The notes below the pieces were generated by a model that did no database searches, was not told the DNA's origin, and saw only the letters and a program-made list of their open reading frames with translations. 64,000 bases of DNA from an uncultured Bacteroidia bacterium (GTDB lineage Bacteria > Bacteroidota > Bacteroidia > Bacteroidales > UBA932), in assembly GCA_902789435.1 (NCBI GenBank), contig CADAOA010000001.1:28050-92049 (forward strand), read 5' to 3'. Both the position numbers and the translations under genes were made by a program. This document shows positions 25,249 to 35,013 of the stretch, in pieces. Numbering within the stretch: the stretch's first letter is position 1; the number at the start of each line of letters is the position of its first letter.

Positions 25249-25284
25249 CTTTATCGCGATGACAAAGCAACTCACTTTTATTTG

Positions 25285-25292
25285 TAAATTTG
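25285..25292 (+). promoter_or_regulatory. -7 element TAAATTTG for tmk
   Basis: Exact TAnnTTTG match 23 bp before the tmk ATG; divergent from the folP promoter. Confidence 0.45.
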
Positions 25293-25315
25293 TACGATAG
25301 ACGCCAATACTGAAT

Positions 25316-25990
25316 ATGCTGATAGTAATTGAAGGACTTGACGGTGCCGGAAAGAGCACCCAGGTCAAAATGCTCAAGGAATACATAGTTGAAAAAGGAT
25401 ATGATCTGGAATATCTCCATTTCCCCAGATATGAGGCTCCTGTTTACGGAGACCTGATAGGGGAGTTCCTCAGGGGAGGTTTCGGAGACTTGAACCAGGT
25501 ACATCCTAAGCTGGTGGCTCTTCTCTATGCGCTTGACAGGCAAGACGCTGCCTCATCGTTGAGGAAAGCCCTGAAAGCAGGAAAGACCGTCCTTCTGGAC
25601 AGGTACGTGTACTCCAACATAGCATATCAGTGTTCCAAGATCACAGACAGGGAAGAGAGGGAAAAGCTCCGCAGCTGGATATTCTCCCTGGAGTATGACT
25701 TCTACAAGATTCCGCGGCCGGATGTGAACATCTATCTGAACGTGCCGCTGGACTTTATTGCTTCAAGACTGGCTTCTTCACGAAGCGAAGACAGTGACCG
25801 GGACTATCTGAACGGGCAGAGGGATATTCACGAGGAGAGGATCAGCTTCCAGGAAGGCGTGAGGAAGATGTATCTGGAAGAGTGCGAGAGAGACTCTGAT
25901 TTCCAAAAGGTTGAATGTATGGCCGAGGACGGCTCGATGCTGCCTCCGGACGAGATATTTGAGCGTATTAAAGAGAAACTTCCTTTGTAA
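25316..25990 (+). CDS. tmk: thymidylate kinase
   Basis: Phosphorylates dTMP to dTDP. The P-loop GLDGAGKST is at 7-15, the DR-Y motif LLDRYVYSNIAYQ near 95, and a lid region with Arg residues (ASSRSEDSDRDY) near 155. At 224 residues it is slightly longer than typical bacterial enzymes, and its sequence is of the type seen in many Bacteroidales. The next gene starts 4 bp later. Confidence 0.92.
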   Translation: MLIVIEGLDGAGKSTQVKMLKEYIVEKGYDLEYLHFPRYEAPVYGDLIGEFLRGGFGDLNQVHPKLVALLYALDRQDAASSLRKALKAGKTVLLDRYVYSNIAYQCSKITDREEREKLRSWIFSLEYDFYKIPRPDVNIYLNVPLDFIASRLASSRSEDSDRDYLNGQRDIHEERISFQEGVRKMYLEECERDSDFQKVECMAEDGSMLPPDEIFERIKEKLPL

Positions 25991-25994
25991 CTGT

Positions 25995-27344
25995 ATGTTC
26001 TGGAAGCTGTTGAGAAAAGCGGCCCGTTACCTGGTGGGAATAGTGTTCATCGCTTCAGGTTTTCTGAAGGGAGTGGATCCGGTAGGCACATCGCTGAAGG
26101 TAAAGGAATATTTCCACGCCTTCCTGGGGATGGATCCGGGCCATTGGGCACTGTGGCTGGGAATTGCGCTTTGCGTAGTGGAGTTTCTGACGGGAGTGTG
26201 CATACTGAAGGTCATCAAGTTCAGGTTCTTCTCAGCGATTGCATTTCTGATGAGCCTTTTCTTTGCAGGGGTAACGCTTTATTCCGCACTTACGGGAAAG
26301 GTTGAGGATTGTGGCTGCTTCGGAGATGTGATTCATCTTGACCCCTGGCCGTCATTCTACAAGAACATAGTACTGGTGGTACTGACCGCTTTCCTTTATT
26401 CCCAGCGGCATAGGGCCAGACCAATAGCCGGCAGTTTCTGGGAATGGGCGTTCATGTTCGGCTATTCAGTGTTCATTGTGGGTTTGGCTCTGTACTCGAT
26501 GAGAGAACTTCCTCCGGCAGACCTGACGGATTTCCGCCCGGGAAGAGATCTTTTCAGAGGAGACTCCACGGCCCTTGTCAAATACAAGACGGAGATTATA
26601 TATTCTAAGGATGGCGTGCGCAAATCATTCAGTCTCAATCATCTGCCAGATTCTACCTGGAAATATGAGGAAACCGTCTCCACTGTGGTGGAAGGAAGCG
26701 AGAGGGTTGCAAGGCAGATGCCTCTGATTCTGAAGAATTCATTTGGGGAAGATATGACTGAAACAGTTCTCAAGTCCGAGTCACCTGTTGTCTTCATTTC
26801 TTTCTACGATGGTGACGGAATCACTCACGATGATCTTGGCAAGCTCAAGAATCTCGGTGATTCCCTCAACTATGGCCGACACCGCGCAGACGTGTACGTT
26901 CTCAGTGCAATGACTGAGGAAGAAACTTTAGCAAGGCTGAAGCCAATCGCCGATGCCGTTGAGAATGAGGCGATTTCTGATGTCTTCTCTTCCTCATACA
27001 TCGAAAAGAGCTTGCCATTCAGCCTGGTCTATTCCGATTACAAATCCGTTATCACCTTCAATCGCTCCAACGGTGGGGCTACGTATGTAAACCGTGGAAT
27101 CATTGTAAAGAAATGGAGCGCCGCCAAATATTCCAACAGAAAAATCGTTTCCGACATAACCAAGGATCCATACCTGCTGACCCAGGGCAGCGAAGGACGT
27201 TCCCGTCTCTTCCTGATAGTCTCCCTTGCAATCATCATTGGTATGGTGCTGATTATAAGGTTAATATTCAAAGCTCTCTACAAGACGGTCAAAGGAACCG
27301 TAGATGTCCTTGAAAAAATCGGAGAGGATGATATTCAAAACTGA
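25995..27344 (+). CDS. BT_3928-like DoxX/MauE membrane protein
   Basis: A 449-residue membrane protein. Residues 1-190 hold four or five membrane helices in a DoxX/MauE-like arrangement, with VEDCGCFGD near 100 as in MauE-type proteins that manage disulfides or quinone reduction. A periplasmic region of about 200 residues follows, and a single helix near 405-425 (FLIVSLAIIIGMVLIIRLIF) ends it. The ATG at 25995 begins right after tmk; a longer frame overlaps tmk by 80 bp and is rejected. Known in Bacteroides as BT_3928-family proteins of uncertain role. Confidence 0.75.
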   Translation: MFWKLLRKAARYLVGIVFIASGFLKGVDPVGTSLKVKEYFHAFLGMDPGHWALWLGIALCVVEFLTGVCILKVIKFRFFSAIAFLMSLFFAGVTLYSALTGKVEDCGCFGDVIHLDPWPSFYKNIVLVVLTAFLYSQRHRARPIAGSFWEWAFMFGYSVFIVGLALYSMRELPPADLTDFRPGRDLFRGDSTALVKYKTEIIYSKDGVRKSFSLNHLPDSTWKYEETVSTVVEGSERVARQMPLILKNSFGEDMTETVLKSESPVVFISFYDGDGITHDDLGKLKNLGDSLNYGRHRADVYVLSAMTEEETLARLKPIADAVENEAISDVFSSSYIEKSLPFSLVYSDYKSVITFNRSNGGATYVNRGIIVKKWSAAKYSNRKIVSDITKDPYLLTQGSEGRSRLFLIVSLAIIIGMVLIIRLIFKALYKTVKGTVDVLEKIGEDDIQN

Positions 27345-27348
27345 CGAT

Positions 27349-28311
27349 ATGAAATTCAAACTGAAAAGCTTAATCCTTCTGCTGGCTATCTGCTCAGCGG
27401 TTGTACTGAATCAATCCTGCGGCACGCCGTCCAACATCCCTCAAACGGAGACTGTAACGCAGATCTATGGCAGTTCGTTCGGAAATGCCCCGCAGGTTTT
27501 TTCCAGATATCTTCCTTCAGATGGAATCGCAGAGGGAACAAAGATCGTTTTTCAGACCTCCAATCCAGAGAGAGGACTCAAGGTGATGAATTACCATTTC
27601 GAGTCTTTGTTCGGAGCGCCTCAGGATATCTCTGTAATAGAGCTGGATGCTTCCCGATATGAATTCAGGGTGACAGACCATGTCAAGCTTGTGCGCACAT
27701 CTGAGATAGCTTCAGCAGCCGGAGCCGCTGCCGCTATTAACGGAACATTCTACGATATGAAAAAGGGCGGAAGCGTATGCTACCTCCAGATAGACGGGGT
27801 TGTTGCAGACACCACCAAAGGCCGGGATATGAAGGTCCGGGCAACTGGAGCTGTGGTCGTCAGAAAGGGAAAACTGTCCGTTGAACCGTGGAATCAGGAC
27901 AAGGAAAAAGCATTCCGTTCCAAGCTCAGGAAGAACACTTCGGTAATGGCCACCATGCCGCTTCTGATAATGGACGGATTTGCAGTTGAACTGCCTTATT
28001 ACAAAGGCTTTTCAGATAAGCGTCATCCTCGCAGCGTGGTCTTTGGGAAAGACGGAAAGGTTTGCCTTATGGTTATCGATGGCCGAAGCAAGGGCAACGC
28101 TGCCGGAATGACTCTGGATGAGGTTCAGCGATATCTTGTATCGATTGATGGAGGTAAGGGCTGTACTTCGGCAGTCAATCTTGACGGCGGTGGCTCCTCC
28201 ACCCTCTGGACCGCAAAGGATGGAATCATCAATCATCCATCCGACAACAGCAAGTTCGACCATAAAGGAGAACGCCGCGTTGCCAACAGCATCGCAGCGT
28301 TCAAAAAGTAG
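27349..28311 (+). CDS. phosphodiester glycosidase family lipoprotein
   Basis: A 320-residue predicted lipoprotein (C24 in LNQSCG). It carries the NAGPA domain (PF09992), whose mammalian member removes the GlcNAc cap from phosphomannose: AAAINGTFYDMKKGG near 125, MVIDGRSKGNAAGMTLDEV near 243 and the metal-site AVNLDGGGSSTLW near 280. It likely acts on sugar-phosphodiesters such as those of wall or surface polymers in the periplasm. The start at 27349 is 4 bp after the preceding gene; a longer in-frame start at 27304 lies inside that gene. Confidence 0.87.
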   Translation: MKFKLKSLILLLAICSAVVLNQSCGTPSNIPQTETVTQIYGSSFGNAPQVFSRYLPSDGIAEGTKIVFQTSNPERGLKVMNYHFESLFGAPQDISVIELDASRYEFRVTDHVKLVRTSEIASAAGAAAAINGTFYDMKKGGSVCYLQIDGVVADTTKGRDMKVRATGAVVVRKGKLSVEPWNQDKEKAFRSKLRKNTSVMATMPLLIMDGFAVELPYYKGFSDKRHPRSVVFGKDGKVCLMVIDGRSKGNAAGMTLDEVQRYLVSIDGGKGCTSAVNLDGGGSSTLWTAKDGIINHPSDNSKFDHKGERRVANSIAAFKK

Positions 28312-28325
28312 AAAGAATCCCTGTT

Positions 28326-31043
28326 TTAGAGGGTTCTCTTGATTTCCTCGATCTTGTAGGCCTCGATAACGTCGCCCTCCTTGATGTCGTTGAAGTTCTC
28401 GATACCAAGACCGCAGTCGTAGCCGGCAGCCACTTCCTTCACGTCGTCCTTTCCTCTCTTCAGAGATGCCAGAACGCCTTCCTTGATAACGATACCGTCG
28501 CGGATGACCCTGATCTTGGCGGTTCTGGTGATCTTGCCTTCCTTTACCATACAGCCGGCGATTGTTCCGACCTTGGAAATCTTGAAGGTCTGCCTTATCT
28601 CCAGGGTTGATGTCACAACCTCTTTCTCCACAGGTGCGAGCATACCCTCGATACCGCTCTTGACCTCGTTGATGGCATCGTAGATGACTGAATAGAGACG
28701 GATTTCGATCTCTTCCTTCTCGGCCATCTTCCTGGCGTTCATACTTGGACGTACCTGGAAGCCGATGATGATGGCCTCTGAAGCCTCGGCCAGCAGAACG
28801 TCGCTCTCGGAGATCTCTCCAACTGCCTTGTGGATGACGTTCACCCTTACTTCCTCGGTAGAGAGCTTGATCAGGGAATCGCTGAGAGCCTCGATAGAGC
28901 CGTCCACGTCTCCCTTGACGATGATGTTGAGTTCCTTGAAGTTGCCGATGGCGATCCTTCTTCCGAGCTCTTCCAGGGTGATGTGCTTCTGGGTCCTGAG
29001 GCCCTGGATTCTGAGCAGCTGCTCACGCTTGTTGGCAATCTCACGGGCATCCCTTTCGTTATCGAAGATATTGAAAGTGTCGCCTGCCTGAGGAGCGCCG
29101 TTAAGACCCAGTACTGAAACAGGAACTGAAGGACCTGCTTCCTTGATCTTCTGGCCTCTTTCGTTGAACATTGCCTTTACCTTTCCGGTGTACATTCCTG
29201 AAAGCATTATGTCTCCGGTGTGCAGGGTTCCGCCCTGAACCAGAAGGGTAGCAAGGTATCCGCGGCCTTTGTCCAGGGATGACTCGATAACGGTTCCGAC
29301 AGCCTTCTTGTTAGGGTTGGCCTTCAGGTCGAGCATATCGGCCTCGAGCAGGACCTTGTCCAGAAGGTCGGCCACACCGATACCCTTCTTTGCAGATATT
29401 TCCTGGCACTGGTACTTGCCGCCCCAGTCTTCTACCAGGATGTTCATCTGGGAAAGCTGTTCGCGGATCTTGTCAGGCATTGCGCCCGGCTTGTCTATCT
29501 TGTTGATGGCAAATATCATAGGAACGCCGGCAGCCTGGGCGTGGTTGATGGCCTCAACGGTCTGAGGCATCACGGCGTCGTCTGCTGCGACTATGATAAT
29601 GGCAAGGTCAGTCATCTTGGCTCCACGGGCACGCATGGCGGTGAAGGCCTCATGGCCAGGAGTATCCAGGAAGGTGATTCTCCTGCCGTTAGGAAGCTTC
29701 ACGTTATATGCTCCGATGTGCTGGGTAATTCCTCCGGCCTCTCCGGCAATCACGTTGGACTGGCGGATGTAGTCCAGCAGGGAAGTCTTACCGTGGTCTA
29801 CGTGACCCATTACGGTAACGATAGGGGCTCTTGGCTCCATATCCTCAGGCTTATCCTCTACAGTCTCCTCCTTGATGGCCTCCTGGATTTCAGCGGAAAC
29901 GAACTCGATCTTGTAACCGAAATCTTCAGCCACGAGGGTAAGGGCGTCGGCATCCAGTCTCTGGTTGATGGAAACCATAAGGCCGAGGTTCATGCAGGCG
30001 CTGATGACCTTTGTCACAGGCTGGTCTATCATCACAGCCAAATCGTTGACCGTAACAAACTCGGTGACCTTCAGGATATTGCTCTCGAGACCTCTTCTCT
30101 GGATCTCTTCCTCTCTCTTTTCCTCGGCGATTTCTCTCTTTTCCCTTCTGTACTTGGATCCCTTGGTCTTTCCCTTTCCTTCAACCATCCTCTGGTAGGT
30201 CTCCTTGATCTGCTTCTGAACTTCGTCCTCGTCCACCTCGTTGCGGATAGGCTTGAATCCTTTCTTTCCCTTCTTGTCCTTAGCTTTCTTGGCGGCCTCG
30301 CGGTTCTGGTTGCTCTCCTTGCTTATATCAACCTTCTCCTTGGTGTTCTTCTTGATCCTTTCTCTCTTTCCACCGCTCTTTTTCTTTGGGCTCTCGAACT
30401 TGGAAAGGTCTATCCTCTGGCCAGTGTCCTTAGGGCCCTGGAGCTGCTCGACCTTAGTCTCGATGAAGTTGCTTGGGGATTCATCTTTCTTCTGAGGCTC
30501 AACAGGTTCAGAAGCTTTCTCCTCTTTCTTCTCCTCAACCGGCTTCTCTTCTTTCTTCACATCTTCCTTCTTGGCCTCTTCCTTCTTCTTGGCAGGAGCC
30601 TTAGGAGCTTTCTCCTCCTTCTTTTCAGGAGCCTTTTCCTCTGCAGCAGGTTTAGGTGTTTCTTCCTTCTTAGGCTCTGCCGGCTTTTCCTTCTCCTTCT
30701 TGCCTGAAATCTTGTCCAGGTCTATCTTGCCTACGACTGTAGGAGCCTTAGGAGTTTCAACGGCAGTTTCTATGAAATTGTCCTTAGGCTTTTCTTCCTT
30801 TTCCAGCTGGTATGTCTTCTTGTCGCTTTCTGAAATCCTCAGCGACCCGGCTATTTTCTTTGCGTCTTCCTTCACCTGCTGCTGCGGAAGGAATTCTTTC
30901 TGCACCAGGGCGAGGGTCTCCTCGTCGAGCTTCGCATTAGGATTGGCCTCCACGCTCTTTCCCTTCTTTTCAAGGAAATTGATGAGGGTGCTCATTCCTA
31001 TGTTGAAGTCTTTGAGGACTTTACTTATTCTCATTCCTGCCAT
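28326..31043 (-). CDS. infB: translation initiation factor IF-2
   Basis: IF-2 is the GTPase that brings initiator tRNA to the 30S subunit. The 905-residue protein starts with an IF2_N domain ([25 protein letters not shown]), then about 250 residues rich in Lys, Glu, Pro and Ala ([18 protein letters not shown] type) that are likely disordered, a second IF2_N-like segment, the G domain from about 405 ([21 protein letters not shown]) and domains II-IV. ATG 31043 is used; an ATG three codons later is equally possible. It lies 27 bp after nusA. Confidence 0.96.
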   Translation of the reverse strand: MAGMRISKVLKDFNIGMSTLINFLEKKGKSVEANPNAKLDEETLALVQKEFLPQQQVKEDAKKIAGSLRISESDKKTYQLEKEEKPKDNFIETAVETPKAPTVVGKIDLDKISGKKEKEKPAEPKKEETPKPAAEEKAPEKKEEKAPKAPAKKKEEAKKEDVKKEEKPVEEKKEEKASEPVEPQKKDESPSNFIETKVEQLQGPKDTGQRIDLSKFESPKKKSGGKRERIKKNTKEKVDISKESNQNREAAKKAKDKKGKKGFKPIRNEVDEDEVQKQIKETYQRMVEGKGKTKGSKYRREKREIAEEKREEEIQRRGLESNILKVTEFVTVNDLAVMIDQPVTKVISACMNLGLMVSINQRLDADALTLVAEDFGYKIEFVSAEIQEAIKEETVEDKPEDMEPRAPIVTVMGHVDHGKTSLLDYIRQSNVIAGEAGGITQHIGAYNVKLPNGRRITFLDTPGHEAFTAMRARGAKMTDLAIIIVAADDAVMPQTVEAINHAQAAGVPMIFAINKIDKPGAMPDKIREQLSQMNILVEDWGGKYQCQEISAKKGIGVADLLDKVLLEADMLDLKANPNKKAVGTVIESSLDKGRGYLATLLVQGGTLHTGDIMLSGMYTGKVKAMFNERGQKIKEAGPSVPVSVLGLNGAPQAGDTFNIFDNERDAREIANKREQLLRIQGLRTQKHITLEELGRRIAIGNFKELNIIVKGDVDGSIEALSDSLIKLSTEEVRVNVIHKAVGEISESDVLLAEASEAIIIGFQVRPSMNARKMAEKEEIEIRLYSVIYDAINEVKSGIEGMLAPVEKEVVTSTLEIRQTFKISKVGTIAGCMVKEGKITRTAKIRVIRDGIVIKEGVLASLKRGKDDVKEVAAGYDCGLGIENFNDIKEGDVIEAYKIEEIKRTL

Positions 31044-31070
31044 TTATATCTCCTTTTTTAACGTTTAAAA

Positions 31071-32324
31071 TTATTCTTCCATAGGGTCTTCGAACTCTGC
31101 CTGGAGTATCTTCTTAACTTCCTCCACGGTCTCGAGGTCGAGGTCTGCCCTTTCCATAATGTCCTCGTTGCTCATGCGGAGAACGTCCTTGGCGGTGTCG
31201 AAACCAACCTTGCGGAGAGCATCGATAACCCACTGGTCGATCTCGTCGTTGAATGAGCTCAGGAGAACGTCGTCGTCATCGGCACCCTGGACATCCCTGA
31301 AGATCTCGATGTCCATTCCGATCATAAGCTCAGCCAGGCGGATGTTGCTTCCGTTCTTTCCCACTGCGAGGGATACCTGGGATGAATCCATCGTGATAAG
31401 AGCCTTGTTTTCTTCCTCGTTGATCTTTATAGTGGAGATCTTCGCAGGGGAGAGGGCTCTCTGGATAAGGAGCTGGGTGTTTGTGGTCCAGCTGATTACA
31501 TCTATGCTCTCGTTACGGAGCTCACGTACGATGCCGTGGATACGGCTTCCCTTTACGCCCACGCATGCTCCTACAGGGTCGATGCGGTCGTCATAGGACT
31601 CAACTGCAACCTTTGCCCTGTCACCAGGTATGCGGACGATTTTCTTGATGGTGATCAGACCGTCGAAAATCTCAGGAACTTCCTGCTCGAAGAGTCTCTC
31701 CAGGAATACGCTGGCGGTTCTGGAAAGTATGATGCTAGGGTTGTTGTTCTTCATCTCAACCTTTGCAACGACGGCCTTGACGGAATCTCCCTTGCGGAAG
31801 AAGTCAGACGGAATCTGCTCGCTCTTAGGCAGAACCAACTCGTTGTCAGCGTCATCGCGAACCAGAACTTCCTTTTTCCAAACCTGGTAAACTTCTCCAA
31901 CCACAACCTCACCGATCTTGTCTTTGTAGTAGTTGAAAAGGTTGGCCTTGTCTATGTCCATAATTCTGCCGGAGAGGTTCTGGCGGAGGTTCAGGACTGC
32001 CCTTCTTCCAAAGGAAGCCAGAGGAATCTCTTCTGTGTAATCCTCACCGATTTCGAAGTCGTTGTCAGGCTCCTTTGCATCTACCTCGGCCTTGGAGATT
32101 TCCAGCATAGGATCCTCAACCTCCTCAACGATGGTGCGGTTACGCCAGATCTGAAGGTCTCCCTTGTCGATGTTGATGATGATGTCGAAATTTTCAGCCG
32201 TTCCGTAAGTCTTGGCCAGCTGGGTGCGGAAGATGTCTTCCAAAACGCTCATCAGGGTTGCCCTGTCGATACCTTTGCCCTCTTTGAACTCGGCAAAGAA
32301 CTGGGCTAAATTTAATCCTTCCAT
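31071..32324 (-). CDS. nusA: transcription termination/antitermination factor NusA
   Basis: NusA binds RNA polymerase and acts in pausing, termination and antitermination. The 417-residue protein has an N-terminal polymerase-binding domain (NLAQFFAEFKEGKGIDRATLM), an S1 domain, two KH domains (IDPVGACVGVKGSRIHGIV; MDSSQVSLAVGKNGSNIRLAE) and an acidic C-terminal part with a helix-hairpin-helix-like segment. The ATG at 32324 is chosen; a frame extending to 32393 is in the leader and lacks homology. nusA is the first gene of the unit: rimP, normally just upstream, is missing. Confidence 0.95.
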   Translation of the reverse strand: MEGLNLAQFFAEFKEGKGIDRATLMSVLEDIFRTQLAKTYGTAENFDIIINIDKGDLQIWRNRTIVEEVEDPMLEISKAEVDAKEPDNDFEIGEDYTEEIPLASFGRRAVLNLRQNLSGRIMDIDKANLFNYYKDKIGEVVVGEVYQVWKKEVLVRDDADNELVLPKSEQIPSDFFRKGDSVKAVVAKVEMKNNNPSIILSRTASVFLERLFEQEVPEIFDGLITIKKIVRIPGDRAKVAVESYDDRIDPVGACVGVKGSRIHGIVRELRNESIDVISWTTNTQLLIQRALSPAKISTIKINEEENKALITMDSSQVSLAVGKNGSNIRLAELMIGMDIEIFRDVQGADDDDVLLSSFNDEIDQWVIDALRKVGFDTAKDVLRMSNEDIMERADLDLETVEEVKKILQAEFEDPMEE

Positions 32325-32365
32325 ATTTGTGTATTTTATAATTTTCTCATTTCCAGGCAACAAAG

Positions 32366-32388
32366 AAGGGAACCGTCTGGTCCCCTTT
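32366..32388 (-). promoter_or_regulatory. hairpin in the nusA-infB leader
   Basis: AAGGGAACC (32366-32374) and GGTCCCCTT (32379-32387) form a 9-bp stem with one mismatch and a 4-nt loop. It lies within the first 40 nt of the predicted nusA message and 42 nt before the ATG. No T run follows on the minus strand, so it is not a plain terminator; a regulatory or stability role is possible. Confidence 0.45.
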
Positions 32389-32410
32389 CTCACTTGCCTT
32401 TTCTGGAGTG

Positions 32411-32442
32411 CAAAAGTATGTTTTTTAGTTCAGAATACCAAA
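32411..32442 (-). promoter_or_regulatory. promoter of nusA-infB
   Basis: Minus strand TTTG (32439-32442), 20 bp, TACTTTTG (32411-32418). This is among the best matches in the window to the Bacteroidetes consensus. The message would carry a leader of about 80 nt. Confidence 0.7.
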
Positions 32443-32451
32443 AAAAATGAG

Positions 32452-32459
32452 TATATTTG
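32452..32459 (+). promoter_or_regulatory. -7 element TATATTTG for lpxD
   Basis: Exact TAnnTTTG match 23 bp before the lpxD ATG, lying just upstream of the divergent nusA promoter's -33 box. Confidence 0.5.
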
Positions 32460-32482
32460 AAAATTATTAGAATCAGTTCAAT

Positions 32483-33487
32483 ATGGAAGTTACAGCTGAA
32501 AGAATAGCGCAGCATCTTAAAGGAGAAATCATCGGCGATCCTAACGTGAAGGTCAGGATGGTTGCCAAGATCGAGCATGGCAAACCGAATGAAGTATGTA
32601 TCCTGCACAACGATAAATACAAGGAATATCTTCTTACATCCAATGCCGGAATAGTTATAGTCAGCCGTCATCTGGTGCCTGAGCAGAAGGTTAAGCCTAC
32701 ACTCATCGTGATGGAAGACGCTCACCCTGCATTCGCTTCCTTGCTGGAACTGCTGAACACAATCAAGAAGAGCCAGAAGAAAGGGCACAGCCTGCTGTCT
32801 TACAGGGCCTGGTCCAGCAAGATCGGCAAGAGGGTTTATATCGGAAAGTTCAGTTATATCGGTTCCAAGACCACAGTCGGCAACGGATGCCAGATCCATC
32901 CTCAGGTTTACATCGGGAACAATGTGACTATCGGAGAAAACTGCATACTTTATCCGGGTGTCAAGATCTATGACGATTGCAAGATCGGGAACAACTGCAT
33001 ACTTCACGCTAATGTGGTCATTGGTTCCGACGGTTTCGGATTCGCTCCTGTTGAGGACGGAAGTTACAAGAAGATTCCTCAGACCGGAAACGTGATCTTG
33101 GAAGACGATGTTGAAATCGGCTCCAACACGGTGGTGGACCGTGCCGCAATGGAATCCACGATCATCCGCAAGGGTGTGAAGCTGGATAACCTCATCCAGA
33201 TCGCCCACAATGTCGAGATCGGGGAGAATACTGTGATCGCAGCCCAGAGCGGTGTTGCAGGAAGCACCAGGATCGGAAAGAACTGCCAGCTGGGAGGTCA
33301 GGTCGGAGTAGTAGGCCACATAACCGTTGGAGACGGAACAATAGTAAACGCACAGAGCGGAATCCAGGGATCTGTCAAGAGCGAACTCGGCCAGAAGGGA
33401 CTTATGGGAAGCCCTGCCATACTGATGAGCCAGTATCTCAGATGCTATGCCAAGTTCCGTCATCTGGCGGACCCTGAGAAGAAATAA
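32483..33487 (+). CDS. lpxD: UDP-3-O-(3-hydroxyacyl)glucosamine N-acyltransferase
   Basis: LpxD adds the N-linked hydroxyacyl chain in the third step of lipid A synthesis. The 334-residue trimeric left-handed beta-helix enzyme has an N-terminal uridine-binding domain (1-100), hexapeptide repeats from about 110 (IGKRVYIGKFSYIG) and the catalytic His in AHNVEIGENTVIAAQSGVAG. It opens the lpxD-lpxC-fabZ-lpxA operon. Confidence 0.95.
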   Translation: MEVTAERIAQHLKGEIIGDPNVKVRMVAKIEHGKPNEVCILHNDKYKEYLLTSNAGIVIVSRHLVPEQKVKPTLIVMEDAHPAFASLLELLNTIKKSQKKGHSLLSYRAWSSKIGKRVYIGKFSYIGSKTTVGNGCQIHPQVYIGNNVTIGENCILYPGVKIYDDCKIGNNCILHANVVIGSDGFGFAPVEDGSYKKIPQTGNVILEDDVEIGSNTVVDRAAMESTIIRKGVKLDNLIQIAHNVEIGENTVIAAQSGVAGSTRIGKNCQLGGQVGVVGHITVGDGTIVNAQSGIQGSVKSELGQKGLMGSPAILMSQYLRCYAKFRHLADPEKK

Positions 33488-33492
33488 TTTCG

Positions 33493-33500
33493 TACATTTG
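33493..33500 (+). promoter_or_regulatory. possible internal promoter TACATTTG before lpxC
   Basis: Exact TAnnTTTG match in the 33-bp gap between lpxD and lpxC, 20 bp before the lpxC ATG. It may let lpxC be expressed independently. Confidence 0.35.
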
Positions 33501-33520
33501 TCAAATACGAAAATCACTTT

Positions 33521-34462
33521 ATGTATACGAATCAGCACACTCTGAAAGGAAAATACGAGTTTGAAGGCAAGGGACTCCATACCGGGCGCAAAGTCCATAT
33601 GATGGTGGAGCCGGCACCAAAGAACTTTGGAATACAGTTCAAACGTTCCGATTTGGGAGAAAGCGCTCCCCTGGTGGAGGCCTGTGTGGATTACGTAAGC
33701 GCCACCGCCCGCGGTACCACCCTTGACAAACAGGGAGTTACGGTTCTCACGCTGGAGCATCTCATGGGGGCTCTCTACGGAATGCACATAGACAACGCCC
33801 TTATTACCCTGGATGCCCCGGAAGTTCCGATCCTGGACGGAAGCGCCAAGCCTTACGCAGACGCTTTCTCAAAAGACGGTCTTCAGGAACAGAACGCTCC
33901 GAGGAAATATCTGGTGCTGGACCGCAAGGTTGTCTGCCGCAACGAGAAGGGGAGCGAGATGGTGGTCCTTCCGGACGATCATTTCTCAATCGACGTGATG
34001 ATAGACTACAATTCCAAGGTAGTTGGCTGCCAATACGCAAGATATGAGATAGATACGGATTTCGTAAAGGAGATTGCCCCTTGCCGTACGTTTGTTTTCC
34101 TCCACGAGCTCGAGCCGCTTTTCAAGTACAATCTGATAAAAGGCGGAGACCTGGACAATGCACTTGTGATCGTTGAGAATCCGGTGCCTCAGGAAGAGTT
34201 GGACCGCCTGGCCGGAATATTCAACGTCAACAGGCTGGAAAGGGTGCCGGAAGGCTATCTGTCCCATACGTCGCTGAGATTCCAGAACGAATGTGCAAGA
34301 CACAAACTGCTGGATGTCCTCGGCGATTTCTCCCTGGTGGGCTATCCTATCAAGGGAAAGGTGATTGCCTACAAGAGCGGACATTCCATAAATTCAACCA
34401 TTGCGCGTGAACTCCGCACCTTGGCACTCAAGCAGTTCCGCCGCCGCTGGAACGAACAATAA
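33521..34462 (+). CDS. lpxC: UDP-3-O-acyl-N-acetylglucosamine deacetylase
   Basis: LpxC is the committed zinc deacetylase of lipid A synthesis. The 313-residue protein has zinc ligands H80 (TLEHLMGALYG), H261 and D265 (ARHKLLDVLGD) and ends soon after the normal LpxC core (LKQFRRRWNEQ). In most Bacteroidetes LpxC continues into a FabZ domain in one polypeptide; here a TAA ends it and fabZ is a separate gene 23 bp later in a different frame. Confidence 0.95.
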   Translation: MYTNQHTLKGKYEFEGKGLHTGRKVHMMVEPAPKNFGIQFKRSDLGESAPLVEACVDYVSATARGTTLDKQGVTVLTLEHLMGALYGMHIDNALITLDAPEVPILDGSAKPYADAFSKDGLQEQNAPRKYLVLDRKVVCRNEKGSEMVVLPDDHFSIDVMIDYNSKVVGCQYARYEIDTDFVKEIAPCRTFVFLHELEPLFKYNLIKGGDLDNALVIVENPVPQEELDRLAGIFNVNRLERVPEGYLSHTSLRFQNECARHKLLDVLGDFSLVGYPIKGKVIAYKSGHSINSTIARELRTLALKQFRRRWNEQ

Positions 34463-34485
34463 GATTATTTTTAAATTCTGAAAAA

Positions 34486-34995
34486 ATGGATATTGAGAAA
34501 ATCAAGGAAGTTAAACAGAGACTTTCCGTTGCTCCGAAGTATGACCCGGATGCAGAACCAGTTTATGACGTGCTTGGAATCCAGAAGCTTCTTCCTCACC
34601 GCCCACCATTCCTGATGGTGGACAGGATCATTGAGGTTGAGCCGGATGCAATCGTCGGCATCAAGACCATAGGCGTTAACGAGTATTACTTCAGAGGGCA
34701 TTTCCCTACGGAGCCTGTAGTTCCTGGAGTTTTGCTGGTTGAGGCAATGGCTCAGGTTGGAGGTATCCTGGTTCTCCGCAGTGTGGATGAACCTGAAAGA
34801 TATTCAACTTACTTTGCCAAGATAGACGGCTTCAAGTTCCGCCGCAAGGTGGTTCCTGGAGACGTGGTAACCTTCAAACTCATCATCACCCAGCCTCTGG
34901 AGCACTCTCTGGTTTGCATGAGAGGAAAGGCTTGGGTTGGCAATTCCGTTGCCTGCGAGGGAGATATGGTAGCACAGGTAATCAAGAACAAGTAA
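34486..34995 (+). CDS. fabZ: 3-hydroxyacyl-ACP dehydratase FabZ
   Basis: FabZ dehydrates beta-hydroxyacyl-ACP in fatty acid synthesis. The hot-dog fold is shown by LLPHRPPFLMVDRI (35-48) and the catalytic pair H72 and E86 in GHFPTEPVVPGVLLVEAMAQ. The first 25 residues (KQRLSVAPKYDPDAEPVYDV) resemble the linker found in Bacteroidetes LpxC-FabZ fusions, which suggests it arose by splitting of such a fusion. It lies between lpxC and lpxA. Confidence 0.94.
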   Translation: MDIEKIKEVKQRLSVAPKYDPDAEPVYDVLGIQKLLPHRPPFLMVDRIIEVEPDAIVGIKTIGVNEYYFRGHFPTEPVVPGVLLVEAMAQVGGILVLRSVDEPERYSTYFAKIDGFKFRRKVVPGDVVTFKLIITQPLEHSLVCMRGKAWVGNSVACEGDMVAQVIKNK

Positions 34996-35013
34996 CATCA
35001 AATAAGCTATAGA

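Noticed and set aside
32325-32393. An N-terminal extension of NusA of 23 codons.
   Set aside because: It lies in the leader hairpin region, adds a basic stretch absent from NusA, and the ATG at 32324 gives the normal N-terminus.
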